Under the pieces are notes generated by a model. It was given only the letters and a program-made list of their open reading frames with translations. It ran no database searches and was not told the DNA's origin. A program made the translations under genes and the position numbers. Positions 1 through 8,308 of a DNA stretch of 64,000 bases are shown here, one piece after another. How positions within the stretch are numbered: position 1 is the first letter of the stretch; the number at the start of each line of letters is the position of its first letter. Source of the stretch: Lachnospiraceae bacterium (GTDB lineage Bacteria > Bacillota > Clostridia > Lachnospirales > Lachnospiraceae); contig WRBB01000008.1 of NCBI GenBank assembly GCA_009779895.1, positions 23,565-87,564 on the forward strand. Direction: 5' to 3'.

Positions 1-189
1 ACGATATTGTTGGTGAGTGACCCTTTGCATATGCGACGTAGTTTGCAGATTGCCAGAGATCGTGGTTTACAAGTATATTCTTCACCAACAAAAACAACAA
101 GGTATACAAGTTTGCAAACGCAGATACCTTTTTTGATGCGTGAATCTTTTTGGTTTACTGCGCAACGATTATTTGGATGGATGATATAA
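1..189 (+). CDS. YdcF/SanA-like (DUF218) protein, C-terminal fragment cut by the window edge
   Basis: The reading frame is open from base 1 and ends at a TAA at 187-189, so only about 62 C-terminal residues are present. They include a VSDPLHMRRS stretch, then SSPTKTTRY and a final FLMRESFWF segment, which is the usual tail of the DUF218/YdcF family (VSDPYHMxRA ... SPTxTTRYxS ... RE). Family members are membrane-associated proteins of uncertain biochemical role, sometimes linked to envelope or vancomycin tolerance. The TTG at base 7 is not a convincing start because the family needs roughly 150 residues upstream. A second, complete family member lies at 22483-23220. Confidence 0.75.
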   Translation, partial: TILLVSDPLHMRRSLQIARDRGLQVYSSPTKTTRYTSLQTQIPFLMRESFWFTAQRLFGWMI

Positions 190-201
190 TATGCCGTGCT
201 G

Positions 202-230
202 TTGTCATATTATCTTTGTCATAATATAGT
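202..230 (+). promoter_or_regulatory. Probable promoter of the AlkC-like gene
   Basis: TTGTCA at 202-207 and TATAGT at 225-230 are separated by 17 bp, with the AlkC-like start 36 bp further on. This is a vegetative-type promoter by pattern only. Confidence 0.5.
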
Positions 231-265
231 TAGTATAAATATTAAATGAAAGAGGTAGAACGTAA

Positions 266-1360
266 ATGGCAGATTTACTGAAAGATATGTACAATCAAGA
301 CACATTGGGGAAATTAGCAAAGGAAATTAAGGTGGTTTATTCATCTTTTCAAGTGACAGATTTTCTAGCCTCTGTTATGGATGAAACATGGGAGTCTTTG
401 GAGTTAAAGGCACGGGGACATCATATATGTAAGAGTCTAAGAAAATATTTGCCTGCGGATTACAAAGAGGCAATTCGTATCATTGATCAAGTGATTGTGG
501 ATTATGGTAGTTGGTTAGAGACCGGTGTGGCTTGGGTATTTATTGATTTTGTTGAGTTGTATGGACAAGATATGGAACATTGGGATGTTACGATGGATGC
601 AATAGAGCGATATACCGTTCATGCTTCGGCGGAATTTGCGGTGCGCCCGTTTATTATCGACCATGAAGGGCGGATGATGGCGCAGATGTACGCTTGGTCA
701 AAACATGAAAATGAACATGTTCGCAGACTTGCCAGTGAGGGTTGCCGCCCGCAACTTCCGTGGGCGCAGTCATTGCCGAAGTATAAAAAAGATCCAACCC
801 CCATTTTACCCATATTAGAGCAGTTAAAAACAGACCCTGCTTTTTATGTAAGAAAAAGTGTGGCAAATAACCTTAATGATATTTCCAAGACCCATCCGGA
901 TTTGGTGGTGAAAATGGCGCAGGATTGGTATGGTAAAAATGCAGACACAGATTGGATTGTAAAACATGCTTGTAGGACATTATTAAAAAAAGGCAATCGT
1001 GATGTGCTGGCAATTTTTGGTTTCCATGATGTGACTGCCATTGCTGTTAATGACTTTGTCATGGAGCCGGTAAAGCTTAAAATCGGCGAAGAGATTCATT
1101 TTTCATTTACGATTTTAGCCAAGCGGGCAACCAAAGTAAGGTTGGAGTATGGCATTGACTATAGGAAAGCCAATGGAAAACAAAGCCGAAAAATTTTTCA
1201 AATCTCCGAAACTGCATTAAAAGAAAATGAAAGAAAAACTTATACAAAAAAGCATTCCTTTGCGGATTTAAGTACAAGAAAACATTATGTAGGCAGGCAT
1301 GGAATCACATTGATTGTAAATGGGGTGGAGCGTGGAACCTTGGAATTTGAGTTGGTATAA
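266..1360 (+). CDS. alkC: AlkC-type DNA alkylation repair protein (HEAT-like repeats plus C-terminal Ig-like domain)
   Basis: This 364-residue protein looks like the AlkC branch of the AlkC/AlkD DNA glycosylases, which excise 3-methyladenine and related alkylated bases. Residues about 1-245 form the helical HEAT-like part, with the characteristic stretches ASEGCRPQLPWAQSL and DPAFYVRKSVANNLNDISK. The LRKYLP segment near residue 60 is also typical. Residues about 255-364 are beta-rich (IGEEIHFSFTI, KVRLEYGIDY, GRHGITLIVNG) and match the Ig-like C-terminal domain of AlkC proteins that have been studied. The start is ATG with AGAGG ten bases upstream. It is monocistronic and convergent with argG, with a shared terminator. 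The lesion specificity is inferred from the family. Confidence 0.85.
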   Translation: MADLLKDMYNQDTLGKLAKEIKVVYSSFQVTDFLASVMDETWESLELKARGHHICKSLRKYLPADYKEAIRIIDQVIVDYGSWLETGVAWVFIDFVELYGQDMEHWDVTMDAIERYTVHASAEFAVRPFIIDHEGRMMAQMYAWSKHENEHVRRLASEGCRPQLPWAQSLPKYKKDPTPILPILEQLKTDPAFYVRKSVANNLNDISKTHPDLVVKMAQDWYGKNADTDWIVKHACRTLLKKGNRDVLAIFGFHDVTAIAVNDFVMEPVKLKIGEEIHFSFTILAKRATKVRLEYGIDYRKANGKQSRKIFQISETALKENERKTYTKKHSFADLSTRKHYVGRHGITLIVNGVERGTLEFELV

Positions 1361-1380
1361 ATACATATAAAAGAGATATA

Positions 1381-1417
1381 AAACCCACAGGGAGCCGTTT
1401 AATCCTTGTGGGTTTTT
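1381..1417. terminator. Bidirectional terminator between alkC and argG
   Basis: AAACCCACAGGGA pairs with TCCTTGTGGGTTT with one non-canonical position. A T-run follows on the plus strand, and an A-run precedes the hairpin, giving a T-run on the minus strand. It lies between two convergent stop codons, so it can serve both genes. Confidence 0.85.
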
Positions 1418-1429
1418 CACCGTAACGTA

Positions 1430-2656
1430 TTAGGTTCGTTTTTTTATTTCTTCCATTTTCATGGCTCGTACTTTCAAAGGCAATCCAAAGAGATTGATAA
1501 AGCCCTCTGCATCGTGGTGATCGTATAAATCGCCAGTGGTAAAGCTTGCGAGTGATTCGCTATATAAGGAATAAGGCGAGTTCGTTCCGGCTTTTATGAT
1601 ATTCCCTTTGTATAGTTTGAATTTGACTTCACCGGTTACATATTCTTGTGTCACGTCAACAAAGGCTTGGATTGCATCTTTCAAAGGTGTAAACCAAGTA
1701 CCCTCATAAACGATTTGAGCAAATTTGATACTGAGATGTTGTTTGGTTTCAAAGGTAGCTCTGTCCAAGATTAATTCTTCTAATTGTTGATGGGCTTTCA
1801 TTAAAATAGTTCCGCCGGGAGTCTCATAAATACCACGTGATTTCATACCGACTACACGGTTTTCTGTGATGTCAACGATTCCCACTCCATGCTTTCCGCC
1901 CAGAGTATTTAATGCTTCAATGATTTTGGAGACTTTCATTGCTTTGCCATTTAGGCTTTTTGGTATGCCGGCTTCAAAGGTCATGGTTACATATTCTCCC
2001 TCGTCAGGTGCATCTTCGGGGGGAACACTTAATACCAACAAATGATTATAATTTGGTTCAGCAGCTGGGTCTTCCAATTCCAATCCCTCATGGCTAATGT
2101 GCCATAGATTTCTATCCCGACTATAACTTTGACCAGCGTTAAAAGGTAAATCAATCCCATGTGCTTTACAATATTCGATTTCATCTTCCCGTGATTGCAT
2201 CGTCCAAAGGTCAGTCATACGCCATGGGGCAATGATTTTTAAGTCAGGTGCCAGTGCTTTGATGCCCAATTCAAAACGAATCTGGTCATTTCCTTTTCCG
2301 GTCGCACCATGACAGATGGCTGTAGCACCCTCTTTCCTTGCCACATCAACCAAAACTTTGGCAATCAAAGGACGTGCCATGGATGTTCCCAGTAAATATT
2401 CATTTTCATAAACGGCACCTGCTTTTACGCAAGGTATTACAAAATCATCACAAAATTCATCAATCACATGTTCAATATATAGTTTTGTTGCGCCGGACAG
2501 TTTGGCTCGTTCTTCTAAATCATCCAACTCTTCTCCTTGTCCGCAGTTGATGCAACAGCAAATGACATCATAATCAAAATTTTCTTTTAACCAAGGAATA
2601 ATCGCTGTGGTATCCAGTCCACCGGAATATGCCAAAACAACTTTTTCTTTATGCAT
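1430..2656 (-). CDS. argG: Argininosuccinate synthase
   Basis: ArgG condenses citrulline and aspartate with ATP to argininosuccinate, the penultimate step of arginine synthesis. The 408-residue protein has the N-terminal PP-loop AYSGGLDT (residues about 9-16) and the family block [14 protein letters not shown] near residue 110. NLWHISHEG and the LYSESLASF tail are also present. I chose the ATG at 2656 over the upstream ATG at 2680 because TAGGAGG sits 7 bases before it and the family usually starts close to the PP-loop. The gene is separate from the other arginine genes (argC-argD at 10.5-15.4 kb), but its promoter carries the same ARG-box pair. argH and argF are not in the window. Confidence 0.96.
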   Translation of the reverse strand: MHKEKVVLAYSGGLDTTAIIPWLKENFDYDVICCCINCGQGEELDDLEERAKLSGATKLYIEHVIDEFCDDFVIPCVKAGAVYENEYLLGTSMARPLIAKVLVDVARKEGATAICHGATGKGNDQIRFELGIKALAPDLKIIAPWRMTDLWTMQSREDEIEYCKAHGIDLPFNAGQSYSRDRNLWHISHEGLELEDPAAEPNYNHLLVLSVPPEDAPDEGEYVTMTFEAGIPKSLNGKAMKVSKIIEALNTLGGKHGVGIVDITENRVVGMKSRGIYETPGGTILMKAHQQLEELILDRATFETKQHLSIKFAQIVYEGTWFTPLKDAIQAFVDVTQEYVTGEVKFKLYKGNIIKAGTNSPYSLYSESLASFTTGDLYDHHDAEGFINLFGLPLKVRAMKMEEIKKRT

Positions 2657-2682
2657 GGTAAAACCTCCTAAGGAATTCAATG

Positions 2683-2717
2683 TTCATAATTATACATGAA
2701 AGCGAATAATTATGCAA
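2683..2717 (-). promoter_or_regulatory. argG promoter with two overlapping ARG-box-like operators
   Basis: On the minus strand, TTGCAT (2717-2712) and TATAAT (2694-2689) are 17 bp apart. Two 14-base near-palindromes cover these elements: TGCATAATTATTCG (2716-2703) and TGTATAATTATGAA (2696-2683). Each differs at one position from the ArgR half-site pattern TGNATNNNNATNCA. Their centres are 20 bp apart, close to the spacing of tandem ARG boxes known for ArgR/AhrC. Repression by arginine-bound ArgR is inferred. Confidence 0.7.
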
Positions 2718-2810
2718 CGGAGAGGAATAGAAAAAGGAAAAGGAAATGTGAAACTTTTGTGAAAAGCGGTATAAAAAGAAAAAAGTGCTGAATGGATGGT
2801 ATAAATCTGT

Positions 2811-2816
2811 TATACT
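2811..2816 (+). promoter_or_regulatory. Possible -10 element for the large ABC transporter
   Basis: TATACT lies 48 bp before the start codon. There is no convincing -35 hexamer 16-18 bp upstream, so this is a weak call. Confidence 0.3.
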
Positions 2817-2864
2817 GGGTAAGTATGACAATGAATCAAGTTTTTTCAGGAGCACATAGTTTTT

Positions 2865-5800
2865 ATGTTAAAATTAAAAAATATACGAAAATCATATCAA
2901 ACAGCTGATTTTGTACAGGTTGCTTTGAATGATGCATCCATTGCTTTTCGTGACAATGAGTTTGCTGCTATTTTGGGTCCATCCGGTTCCGGTAAGACTA
3001 CCATGTTAAATATTATCGGTGGTTTGGATCAATATGATTCAGGCGATTTGGAAATTGAGGGCATTTCTACAAAGAAATTCAAAGACCATGATTGGGATAC
3101 TTATCGAAATAATCGCATCGGTTTTGTTTTTCAAAGTTACAATTTAATACCCCATCAAACGATTTTGTCCAATGTAGAATTGGCCTTGACTTTGAGTGGT
3201 GTTTCCATTGCGGAGCGTCGTGCAAAAGCGAAACAGGCTTTGGTAGATGTTGGCTTAGGTGCGCATACGCATAAAAAACCAAACCAGCTCAGTGGTGGTC
3301 AGATGCAACGGGTGGCCATTGCGAGAGCTTTGATTAATGATCCTGAGATTTTGTTAGCAGATGAGCCCACCGGGGCACTGGATACCACAACAAGTACGCA
3401 GGTTATGGATTTGTTGACGGAGATTGCCAAGGATCGTTTGGTCATTATGGTGACGCACAATTCGGAGTTGGCGGAAGAGTATGCCAATCGTATTGTACAT
3501 TTAAAAGACGGAAACATTGTGTCGGATAGTCGTCCTTTTGACCCAAATGTAGATAGAGTTCATACAGGTAGAGAGATTCGAAAGTCCGGCATGTCTTTTA
3601 TGACAGCGATACAGCTTTCTTTTAGTAATCTGATGACCAAAAAATGGCGTACCCTTGTTACATCTTTGGCGGGCTCTATCGGTATTATCGGTATTGCACT
3701 GATTCTTGCTTTGGCAAATGGTATCAATGCTTATATTCGCACTGTGGAAGAAGATACTTTAAGTTTATATCCGCTGACCATAGCCACTACAGGCTTTGAT
3801 TTGATTGGCTTGATGGAGGGGATGGGTGGCGGTCATTCCGGTGATGCCCCTGAGCGGGAAGAGGGCACGGTACTGGAGCGGCGGGTCTTAGAGAATATGT
3901 TTGCAATGACCAGTCATAATGATTTAGGTGCATTGAAACTATATTTGGAAGCCAGTCGTAACACGATAGATCCTTTGGTCAATTCCGTTCATTATATGTA
4001 TGATGTAACACCGCAAATATTCTTAAGTGATACCTCTGACGGACCGCAGCAGGTCAATCCGGATTCTGTGTTTGCTCCGCTTATGGGTGGCGGTCAGGAT
4101 ATGAACGCTATGATGGGAATGGGCAGTTTTGGCGGAAATGTATTTCATGAGATGCCGGGCGAGATAGAAATGTTTGAAAAGCAATATGATGTGGTGGCCG
4201 GACATTGGCCGGCACGTCATGATGAAGCTATGTTGATTATATCAGCAAGCAGTCGTATTTCAGATATGGAAATGTATAGCATGGGTTTGCGAGATCGGGA
4301 AATCCTGCAAAGTATGATGGATGCCATTATGCATACAGAGGATGCGGATTTAAGCAGTGATGAAGAATTGGCGACATTTACTTATGAAGAACTGTTGGCT
4401 GTAGAGTTTCGTGTGGTTCATTCCTTTGAAAAGTATCAGTATGACGAAGAGTTTCATGTTTGGGTAGACCGCTCCGGTGATGAGCGATTTATGCAAAGAT
4501 TGGTCAATGATAGTATGCCTCTACGGATTGTAGGGATTGCCAGACCTAGTCCAACGGCGACGGCGACAGCTTTGCCGATGGGGATTCATTATACGCCTGA
4601 TTTGATTCATCATTTGATGCGTGAGGCAGGTGCGTCGGAGATTGTACAAGCACAAATGCGTGACCGTCGCGTCAATGTATTTACCGGGCGAACATTCCGG
4701 GAAGAGGCGGAGAATCCGGATTCGGCCTTTGATTTTGCACGTCTGATTACCGTTGATGAAGCGGCTTTGGAAGAGGCCTTTGCGATTGATTTGGAGGCGT
4801 TCGCCTTTGATTTTGATATGGATGGTATGGAATTTGATTTGGACTTAGATGGGTTAGATATTGATTTTAGTGGATTTAATCTTGACCCCAATATGTTTCA
4901 ATTTGACTTAGGTTCTTTGGGCAATTTAGATATGAGCAGTTTTGCAGATTTTAGTGATTTAGATTTTGGAGACTTAGATTTAAATTTTGACCAGATAGAT
5001 GTTCCTTCTTTTGAAATAGGTGACATGAGTGATATTTTAAATGACATTGCGGGTCAGTTGCATATTCCCACGGAAGCACTATTGGGAGTTATGATGCACG
5101 TACTGCAAGATTTTGCGGCAGAATTGATTGCCGATGGCATTACGGATCCGAATGAAATCATGAATGCTTTTATGGAATACCTGACACGTCCGGAGGTGCA
5201 AGACGCAATCAGTGCGCAGTTGGCACAAATTATTGCGGACTCTGATTTACAAGGGCAGATTGCGGATTTGGTGCAAGAAGCATTGGAAGAGATGATGGTT
5301 GCTTATATGGGACAAGTGATGGAGGCGGTGCAAGCAGAAATTGGAGCGCAGATACAGCAGGCTATGGAACATCTGATGTCTCAAGTTATGGCGCGGGCAA
5401 TGACAGCAATAACGGAACAAATAAGAACGCTGCTTGCGGACCAAATGGGACAGGCTATGGGTAGATTTGGAAATCAGATGGAAGCCATGATGGGCGAAAT
5501 GATAGAGGAAATAGCAGGTGGCATTGGAGGTCAGATGGAAAATTTGATGGGGGAAATCGCCAATCAAATGGAAGATGCGATGGCAGGTCTTGCGGAGCAG
5601 TTTGAAAACTTTGATCCGGAAGCGCTTGTGGATGCATTTCAAATTGAAATGGGAGAAGAAGAGATTCTGCAATTGATGATGGCTATGATGAGCCCAACGG
5701 AAAACAGTTATGAGCGGAATTTAAGCTTGCTTGGATATGCAGATTTAGCTATTCCCTCCCAAATCAATATATATCCGCAGAATTTTGACGCAAAGCAAGA

Positions 5801-6326
5801 TATATTGGATATCCTAGACAATTATAATGAACGTATGGAAGCAGAGGGTTATCCGGAGAAAGTGGTACAGTACACAGATTTAGTTGGCGCGATGATGTCT
5901 TCGGTGACAGATATTATCAATATGGTTAGTTATGCTTTGATTGCTTTTGTGGCTATATCTCTTGTGGTTTCTTCTATTATGATTGGAGTTATCACATATA
6001 TATCTGTATTAGAGCGAAAAAAAGAGATTGGTATTTTACGTGCCATTGGGGCCAGTAAAAGTAATATACGGCGTGTATTCAATGCAGAGACTTTGATTGT
6101 TGGTTTTGTTGCGGGTGTGTTGGGGGTATTTATTACCTTAGTAGTAGCGGAAATTGCCAATGTAATTGTGCTACAAAATTTTGATATTGTACGAATTGCA
6201 CGTTTGCCGGCAGTTGCAGTGGTGGTATTAATCGGAACGAGCATGTTTTTGACTTTTATTGCAGGTTTGTTTCCTTCATCGGCGGCAGCAAGGAAAGATC
6301 CGATTGAAGCACTGAGAAGCGAGTAG
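2865..6326 (+). CDS. Fused ABC transporter (MacB/LolD-type ATPase plus FtsX-like permease) with a large extracellular insert
   Basis: This 1153-residue single chain has an N-terminal ATPase: Walker A GPSGSGKT at residues 38-45, signature LSGGQ near 142 and ILLADEPTG near 162. A first membrane segment follows at about 260-290. A very long extracellular region runs to about residue 1020. The C-terminus is a three-helix FtsX/MacB permease domain containing SVLERKKEIGILRAIGASK. Type VII ABC proteins of this kind act as mechanotransmitters or export lipids, peptides or antibiotics; the substrate here is unknown. The extracellular part holds a Phe/Asp-rich stretch (about 630-725) and a Met/Gln/Glu-rich helical stretch (about 725-945), described as separate features. 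The start is ATG with AGGAG 11 bases upstream. No cognate regulator or accessory protein lies beside it. Confidence 0.85.
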   Translation: MLKLKNIRKSYQTADFVQVALNDASIAFRDNEFAAILGPSGSGKTTMLNIIGGLDQYDSGDLEIEGISTKKFKDHDWDTYRNNRIGFVFQSYNLIPHQTILSNVELALTLSGVSIAERRAKAKQALVDVGLGAHTHKKPNQLSGGQMQRVAIARALINDPEILLADEPTGALDTTTSTQVMDLLTEIAKDRLVIMVTHNSELAEEYANRIVHLKDGNIVSDSRPFDPNVDRVHTGREIRKSGMSFMTAIQLSFSNLMTKKWRTLVTSLAGSIGIIGIALILALANGINAYIRTVEEDTLSLYPLTIATTGFDLIGLMEGMGGGHSGDAPEREEGTVLERRVLENMFAMTSHNDLGALKLYLEASRNTIDPLVNSVHYMYDVTPQIFLSDTSDGPQQVNPDSVFAPLMGGGQDMNAMMGMGSFGGNVFHEMPGEIEMFEKQYDVVAGHWPARHDEAMLIISASSRISDMEMYSMGLRDREILQSMMDAIMHTEDADLSSDEELATFTYEELLAVEFRVVHSFEKYQYDEEFHVWVDRSGDERFMQRLVNDSMPLRIVGIARPSPTATATALPMGIHYTPDLIHHLMREAGASEIVQAQMRDRRVNVFTGRTFREEAENPDSAFDFARLITVDEAALEEAFAIDLEAFAFDFDMDGMEFDLDLDGLDIDFSGFNLDPNMFQFDLGSLGNLDMSSFADFSDLDFGDLDLNFDQIDVPSFEIGDMSDILNDIAGQLHIPTEALLGVMMHVLQDFAAELIADGITDPNEIMNAFMEYLTRPEVQDAISAQLAQIIADSDLQGQIADLVQEALEEMMVAYMGQVMEAVQAEIGAQIQQAMEHLMSQVMARAMTAITEQIRTLLADQMGQAMGRFGNQMEAMMGEMIEEIAGGIGGQMENLMGEIANQMEDAMAGLAEQFENFDPEALVDAFQIEMGEEEILQLMMAMMSPTENSYERNLSLLGYADLAIPSQINIYPQNFDAKQDILDILDNYNERMEAEGYPEKVVQYTDLVGAMMSSVTDIINMVSYALIAFVAISLVVSSIMIGVITYISVLERKKEIGILRAIGASKSNIRRVFNAETLIVGFVAGVLGVFITLVVAEIANVIVLQNFDIVRIARLPAVAVVVLIGTSMFLTFIAGLFPSSAAARKDPIEALRSE
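4770..5040 (+). repeat. Low-complexity Phe/Asp/Leu-rich segment inside the ABC transporter
   Basis: About 85 codons are dominated by Asp, Phe, Leu and Gly, with alternating acidic and hydrophobic residues such as FDLDLDGLDIDF and DLDFGDLDLNFD. The spacing is irregular, about every 2-5 residues, so it is a degenerate repeat rather than an exact one. At DNA level it is a run of GATTTAGATTTT-like units. It may bind cations or form a beta-stacked stalk; neither is shown. Confidence 0.75.
5041..5700 (+). other. Met/Gln/Glu-rich amphipathic helical segment inside the ABC transporter
   Basis: About 220 residues rich in Met, Gln, Ala and Glu, with heptad-like repeats such as QMENLMGEIANQMEDAM and MGQAMGRFGNQMEAMMGEM. 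The pattern predicts long amphipathic or coiled-coil helices outside the membrane, between the acidic insert and the FtsX domain. Confidence 0.6.
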
Positions 6327-6539
6327 ACTTTGCTTCCCTGTTGGATTGCATTTCCATATGTATGTCATAAACAATTTCTTTCTGAAAGGCAAGGTTTTCA
6401 TGAGTTCTTCATAATCATTTAGGTTTAAACCATTCAAAGAAACTAATTTAATCAGTCTTCTGTAACCTGCCGAATAAAGCAATGCCGGTATACTAGGTAA
6501 AATAGATATAATAGTTGCAGCAAATAATGAGTCTGCCAT
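6276..6539 (-). CDS. Doubtful small hydrophobic/basic protein overlapping the ABC transporter 3' end
   Basis: An 87-residue frame reads antisense and overlaps the last 51 bases of the ABC transporter. It has a hydrophobic N-terminus (SLFAATIISILPSIPALLY) followed by a basic tail, compatible with a single-pass membrane miniprotein. The ATG at 6539 is preceded by GAAAGGAA at a good distance, which is the main argument for it being real. It lies 53 bases after the SDR gene on the same strand, so it could be the last gene of that run. I recognise no family, and an unusually Cys/Arg-rich end (FNRIFPCCRR) coincides with the overlap. It may be spurious. Confidence 0.35.
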   Translation of the reverse strand: MADSLFAATIISILPSIPALLYSAGYRRLIKLVSLNGLNLNDYEELMKTLPFRKKLFMTYIWKCNPTGKQSLLASQCFNRIFPCCRR

Positions 6540-6592
6540 TGTAATGTTCCTTTCGTTAATGTCAACATACCATTTTTAAAGGCATAAAGTGA

Positions 6593-7387
6593 CTAGTTTT
6601 CCCTGACACCACCATCACTTGCGATGACTTGCCCTGTGATCCATTTTGCGTAAACGCTATGCAGGAAAAGAAGCAAGTCGGCAGCATCGTTTGGGGTTCC
6701 CCAGCGTCCTGCCGGAAACATCTTGGCAATGGCTTTATAATCCTCACCGAAACAATAACCGGTGTCATTTGGACCGGGATTTATGCAATTTACCCTTATG
6801 TTTTTATTTCCAAGTAAGTGTGATGTTTGACGGCACAAACAAATAATTGCTTCTTTTGATACACAATAAGCAATTTCGTTTACCATTGGGCTTAAATATT
6901 GACCGCTGGTAAAAAGCGTGATTGCATTATCTTTTGTAGTATCCACTTGGTCAGCAAAAGATTGTATCATCATCATAGAGGCTCGAACATTTACAAGCAG
7001 ATGCGGGTCGATATGTTCCGGTGTCCAATTTCCTATTTCGCCATAGGTTGAGTAAGCATGATTCAAAACCAACCCATCAAGAACGCCTAGTTCTGTGGCC
7101 GCTTCTGCAACAACTTGCTCCGCAACACCCGGTATCATTAAATCACCCGGTGTAAGTGCTGTTACATTTAATCCTAAGTCATGGAGTTGCTGGGCCAATA
7201 TTTCCGTGCCATTTTTCATAGCAGATTTGTGTCCAAGGTTAACATCATAATCAGAAAAGCCATGGATGGCAACAGTGGCTCCTGCTTCAGCGAACCTTTT
7301 GGCAAGGGTTGCGCCAATGCCCAAGGGACGGCTTACGCCGGTAATTAAAATCTTTTTTTTGTTGAGGCGAATCGAAGAATTATCCAT
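6593..7387 (-). CDS. SDR-family oxidoreductase
   Basis: A 264-residue classical short-chain dehydrogenase/reductase. It has a Rossmann N-terminus with TGVSRPLGIG, the NHAYS variant of the NNAG motif, and an active-site region with FTSGQY followed by YCVSK (the YxxxK pair). It ends in the common SDR tail ITGQVIASDGG. These enzymes oxidise or reduce alcohols and ketones, or act on acyl-ACP or sugars, using NAD(P)H; the substrate cannot be told from sequence. The start is ATG with GGAAAGG upstream. It follows the TM2-protein gene by 41 bp on the same strand, so the two are probably co-transcribed. FabG-like folate or antibiotic-related reductases are possible alternatives. Confidence 0.85.
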   Translation of the reverse strand: MDNSSIRLNKKKILITGVSRPLGIGATLAKRFAEAGATVAIHGFSDYDVNLGHKSAMKNGTEILAQQLHDLGLNVTALTPGDLMIPGVAEQVVAEAATELGVLDGLVLNHAYSTYGEIGNWTPEHIDPHLLVNVRASMMMIQSFADQVDTTKDNAITLFTSGQYLSPMVNEIAYCVSKEAIICLCRQTSHLLGNKNIRVNCINPGPNDTGYCFGEDYKAIAKMFPAGRWGTPNDAADLLLFLHSVYAKWITGQVIASDGGVREN

Positions 7388-7428
7388 AAAAATGCACCTT
7401 TCCGTATATAAATTTAGTTATAATAATT

Positions 7429-8076
7429 TCACCACTTTACATAGTAAGTACTAGGTCCGATTGCTAGTTTTATAATATCCATAATCCAGCCGATACCAAA
7501 CAATCCGCCAGTAAAGAGATATACAATACCCATACCGATTTTGCCCTCATAAAATTTATGCCCACAAATTGTAAAGATACATAGTAGCAAAGAAATCATT
7601 TTACGCTTTGTTACAAGATTGGCAGGCATATCGGTGATGTGTAGTGCTTGTTGCAATGCAAGTTGTTGCTTCATAGCCTGTTTTGTTAATAGTGCATCAC
7701 TAAATTTTGAATCAATGATTTGTCGCTTTTCTTGGTATTCTTTATGTTTTAAAACCAAAAGGATAACGCCTGTAACAACAGCTAAGACACCTATGATATT
7801 GATGACAAAAACATTTGTAGTACCGCCAATAATGGAAAGAATAAAACCAACAGCAACCATAATGATACCGATGCGTCGCTTTGTGCTCCATTCAGCATAT
7901 AAGGCTTGTACATCAACTTGAAGTTTTATGTCATTTAAGTGAGCTTGCTCTTCTTTGAAATCGGTTTTTTCTTCTGTGGTCATTTCAATATTAGAATCGC
8001 AATAGGGGCAATGTTTGCCTGTTTCATCTATAATATATACGGTTGCACTGCAATTGGTGCATTGAAAAGTTTCCAT
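7429..8076 (-). CDS. TM2-domain membrane protein with N-terminal zinc ribbon
   Basis: The 215-residue protein begins with a zinc ribbon (CTNC ... CPYC, residues about 5-25). A charged linker follows, then two hydrophobic helices (RIGIIMVAVGFILSIIGG and IGVLAVVTGVILLVL). After a Lys/Gln-rich stretch comes a TM2-type hairpin with GHKFYEGKIGMGIVYLFTGG and GIGWIMDIIKL. TM2 proteins are widespread in Firmicutes and have no fixed function. I chose the ATG at 8076 rather than 8133 because GAAAGGAA precedes it and the zinc ribbon then starts immediately. Confidence 0.8.
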   Translation of the reverse strand: METFQCTNCSATVYIIDETGKHCPYCDSNIEMTTEEKTDFKEEQAHLNDIKLQVDVQALYAEWSTKRRIGIIMVAVGFILSIIGGTTNVFVINIIGVLAVVTGVILLVLKHKEYQEKRQIIDSKFSDALLTKQAMKQQLALQQALHITDMPANLVTKRKMISLLLCIFTICGHKFYEGKIGMGIVYLFTGGLFGIGWIMDIIKLAIGPSTYYVKW

Positions 8077-8104
8077 GTTTGTATTCCTTTCATTAATAGT
8101 ATTA

Positions 8105-8133
8105 ATTGTATCAAAATTATCCATTGAGCTCAA
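8105..8133 (-). promoter_or_regulatory. Probable promoter for the TM2-SDR genes
   Basis: On the minus strand TTGAGC (8133-8128) and TACAAT (8110-8105) are separated by 17 bp, 29 bases before the TM2 start codon. Confidence 0.5.
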
Positions 8134-8157
8134 CCGCTAAGTCAGCGGTTATTTTTT
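8132..8157 (+). terminator. Terminator-like hairpin on the plus strand upstream of proB
   Basis: AACCGCT and AGCGGTT form a 7-bp stem with a 5-base loop, followed by ATTTTTT. The T-run is only on the plus strand, so it would stop rightward transcripts. The nearest upstream plus-strand gene is the ABC transporter, which ends 1.8 kb away. Confidence 0.6.
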
Positions 8158-8207
8158 GATGATGTTATAACCATCGCTTTCCTCTAGTAATACATTTCAT
8201 TTCGTAG

Positions 8208-8213
8208 TATAAT
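8208..8213 (+). promoter_or_regulatory. Probable -10 element of the proBA operon
   Basis: A perfect TATAAT lies about 100 bp before proB. The -35 region is poor. The 95-base leader contains no T-box or other riboswitch motif that I recognise. Confidence 0.45.
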
Positions 8214-8308
8214 TTATAGAAATGTTGAATTGTTGCAAAGTCAGAAATGTATGCGGGCAATATACAATATTATTTATTACATTACGAAAAGGAAAGTAGG
8301 CACTCATC

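Noticed and set aside
5247..5672. 141-residue minus-strand frame in the ABC transporter
   Set aside because: His/Phe-rich antisense of the Met/Gln-rich helical repeats. No start signal.
8214..8308. Possible proline T-box in the proB leader
   Set aside because: The 95-base leader lacks the T-box bulge sequence. The hairpin at 8132 lies before the promoter and so outside this transcript.
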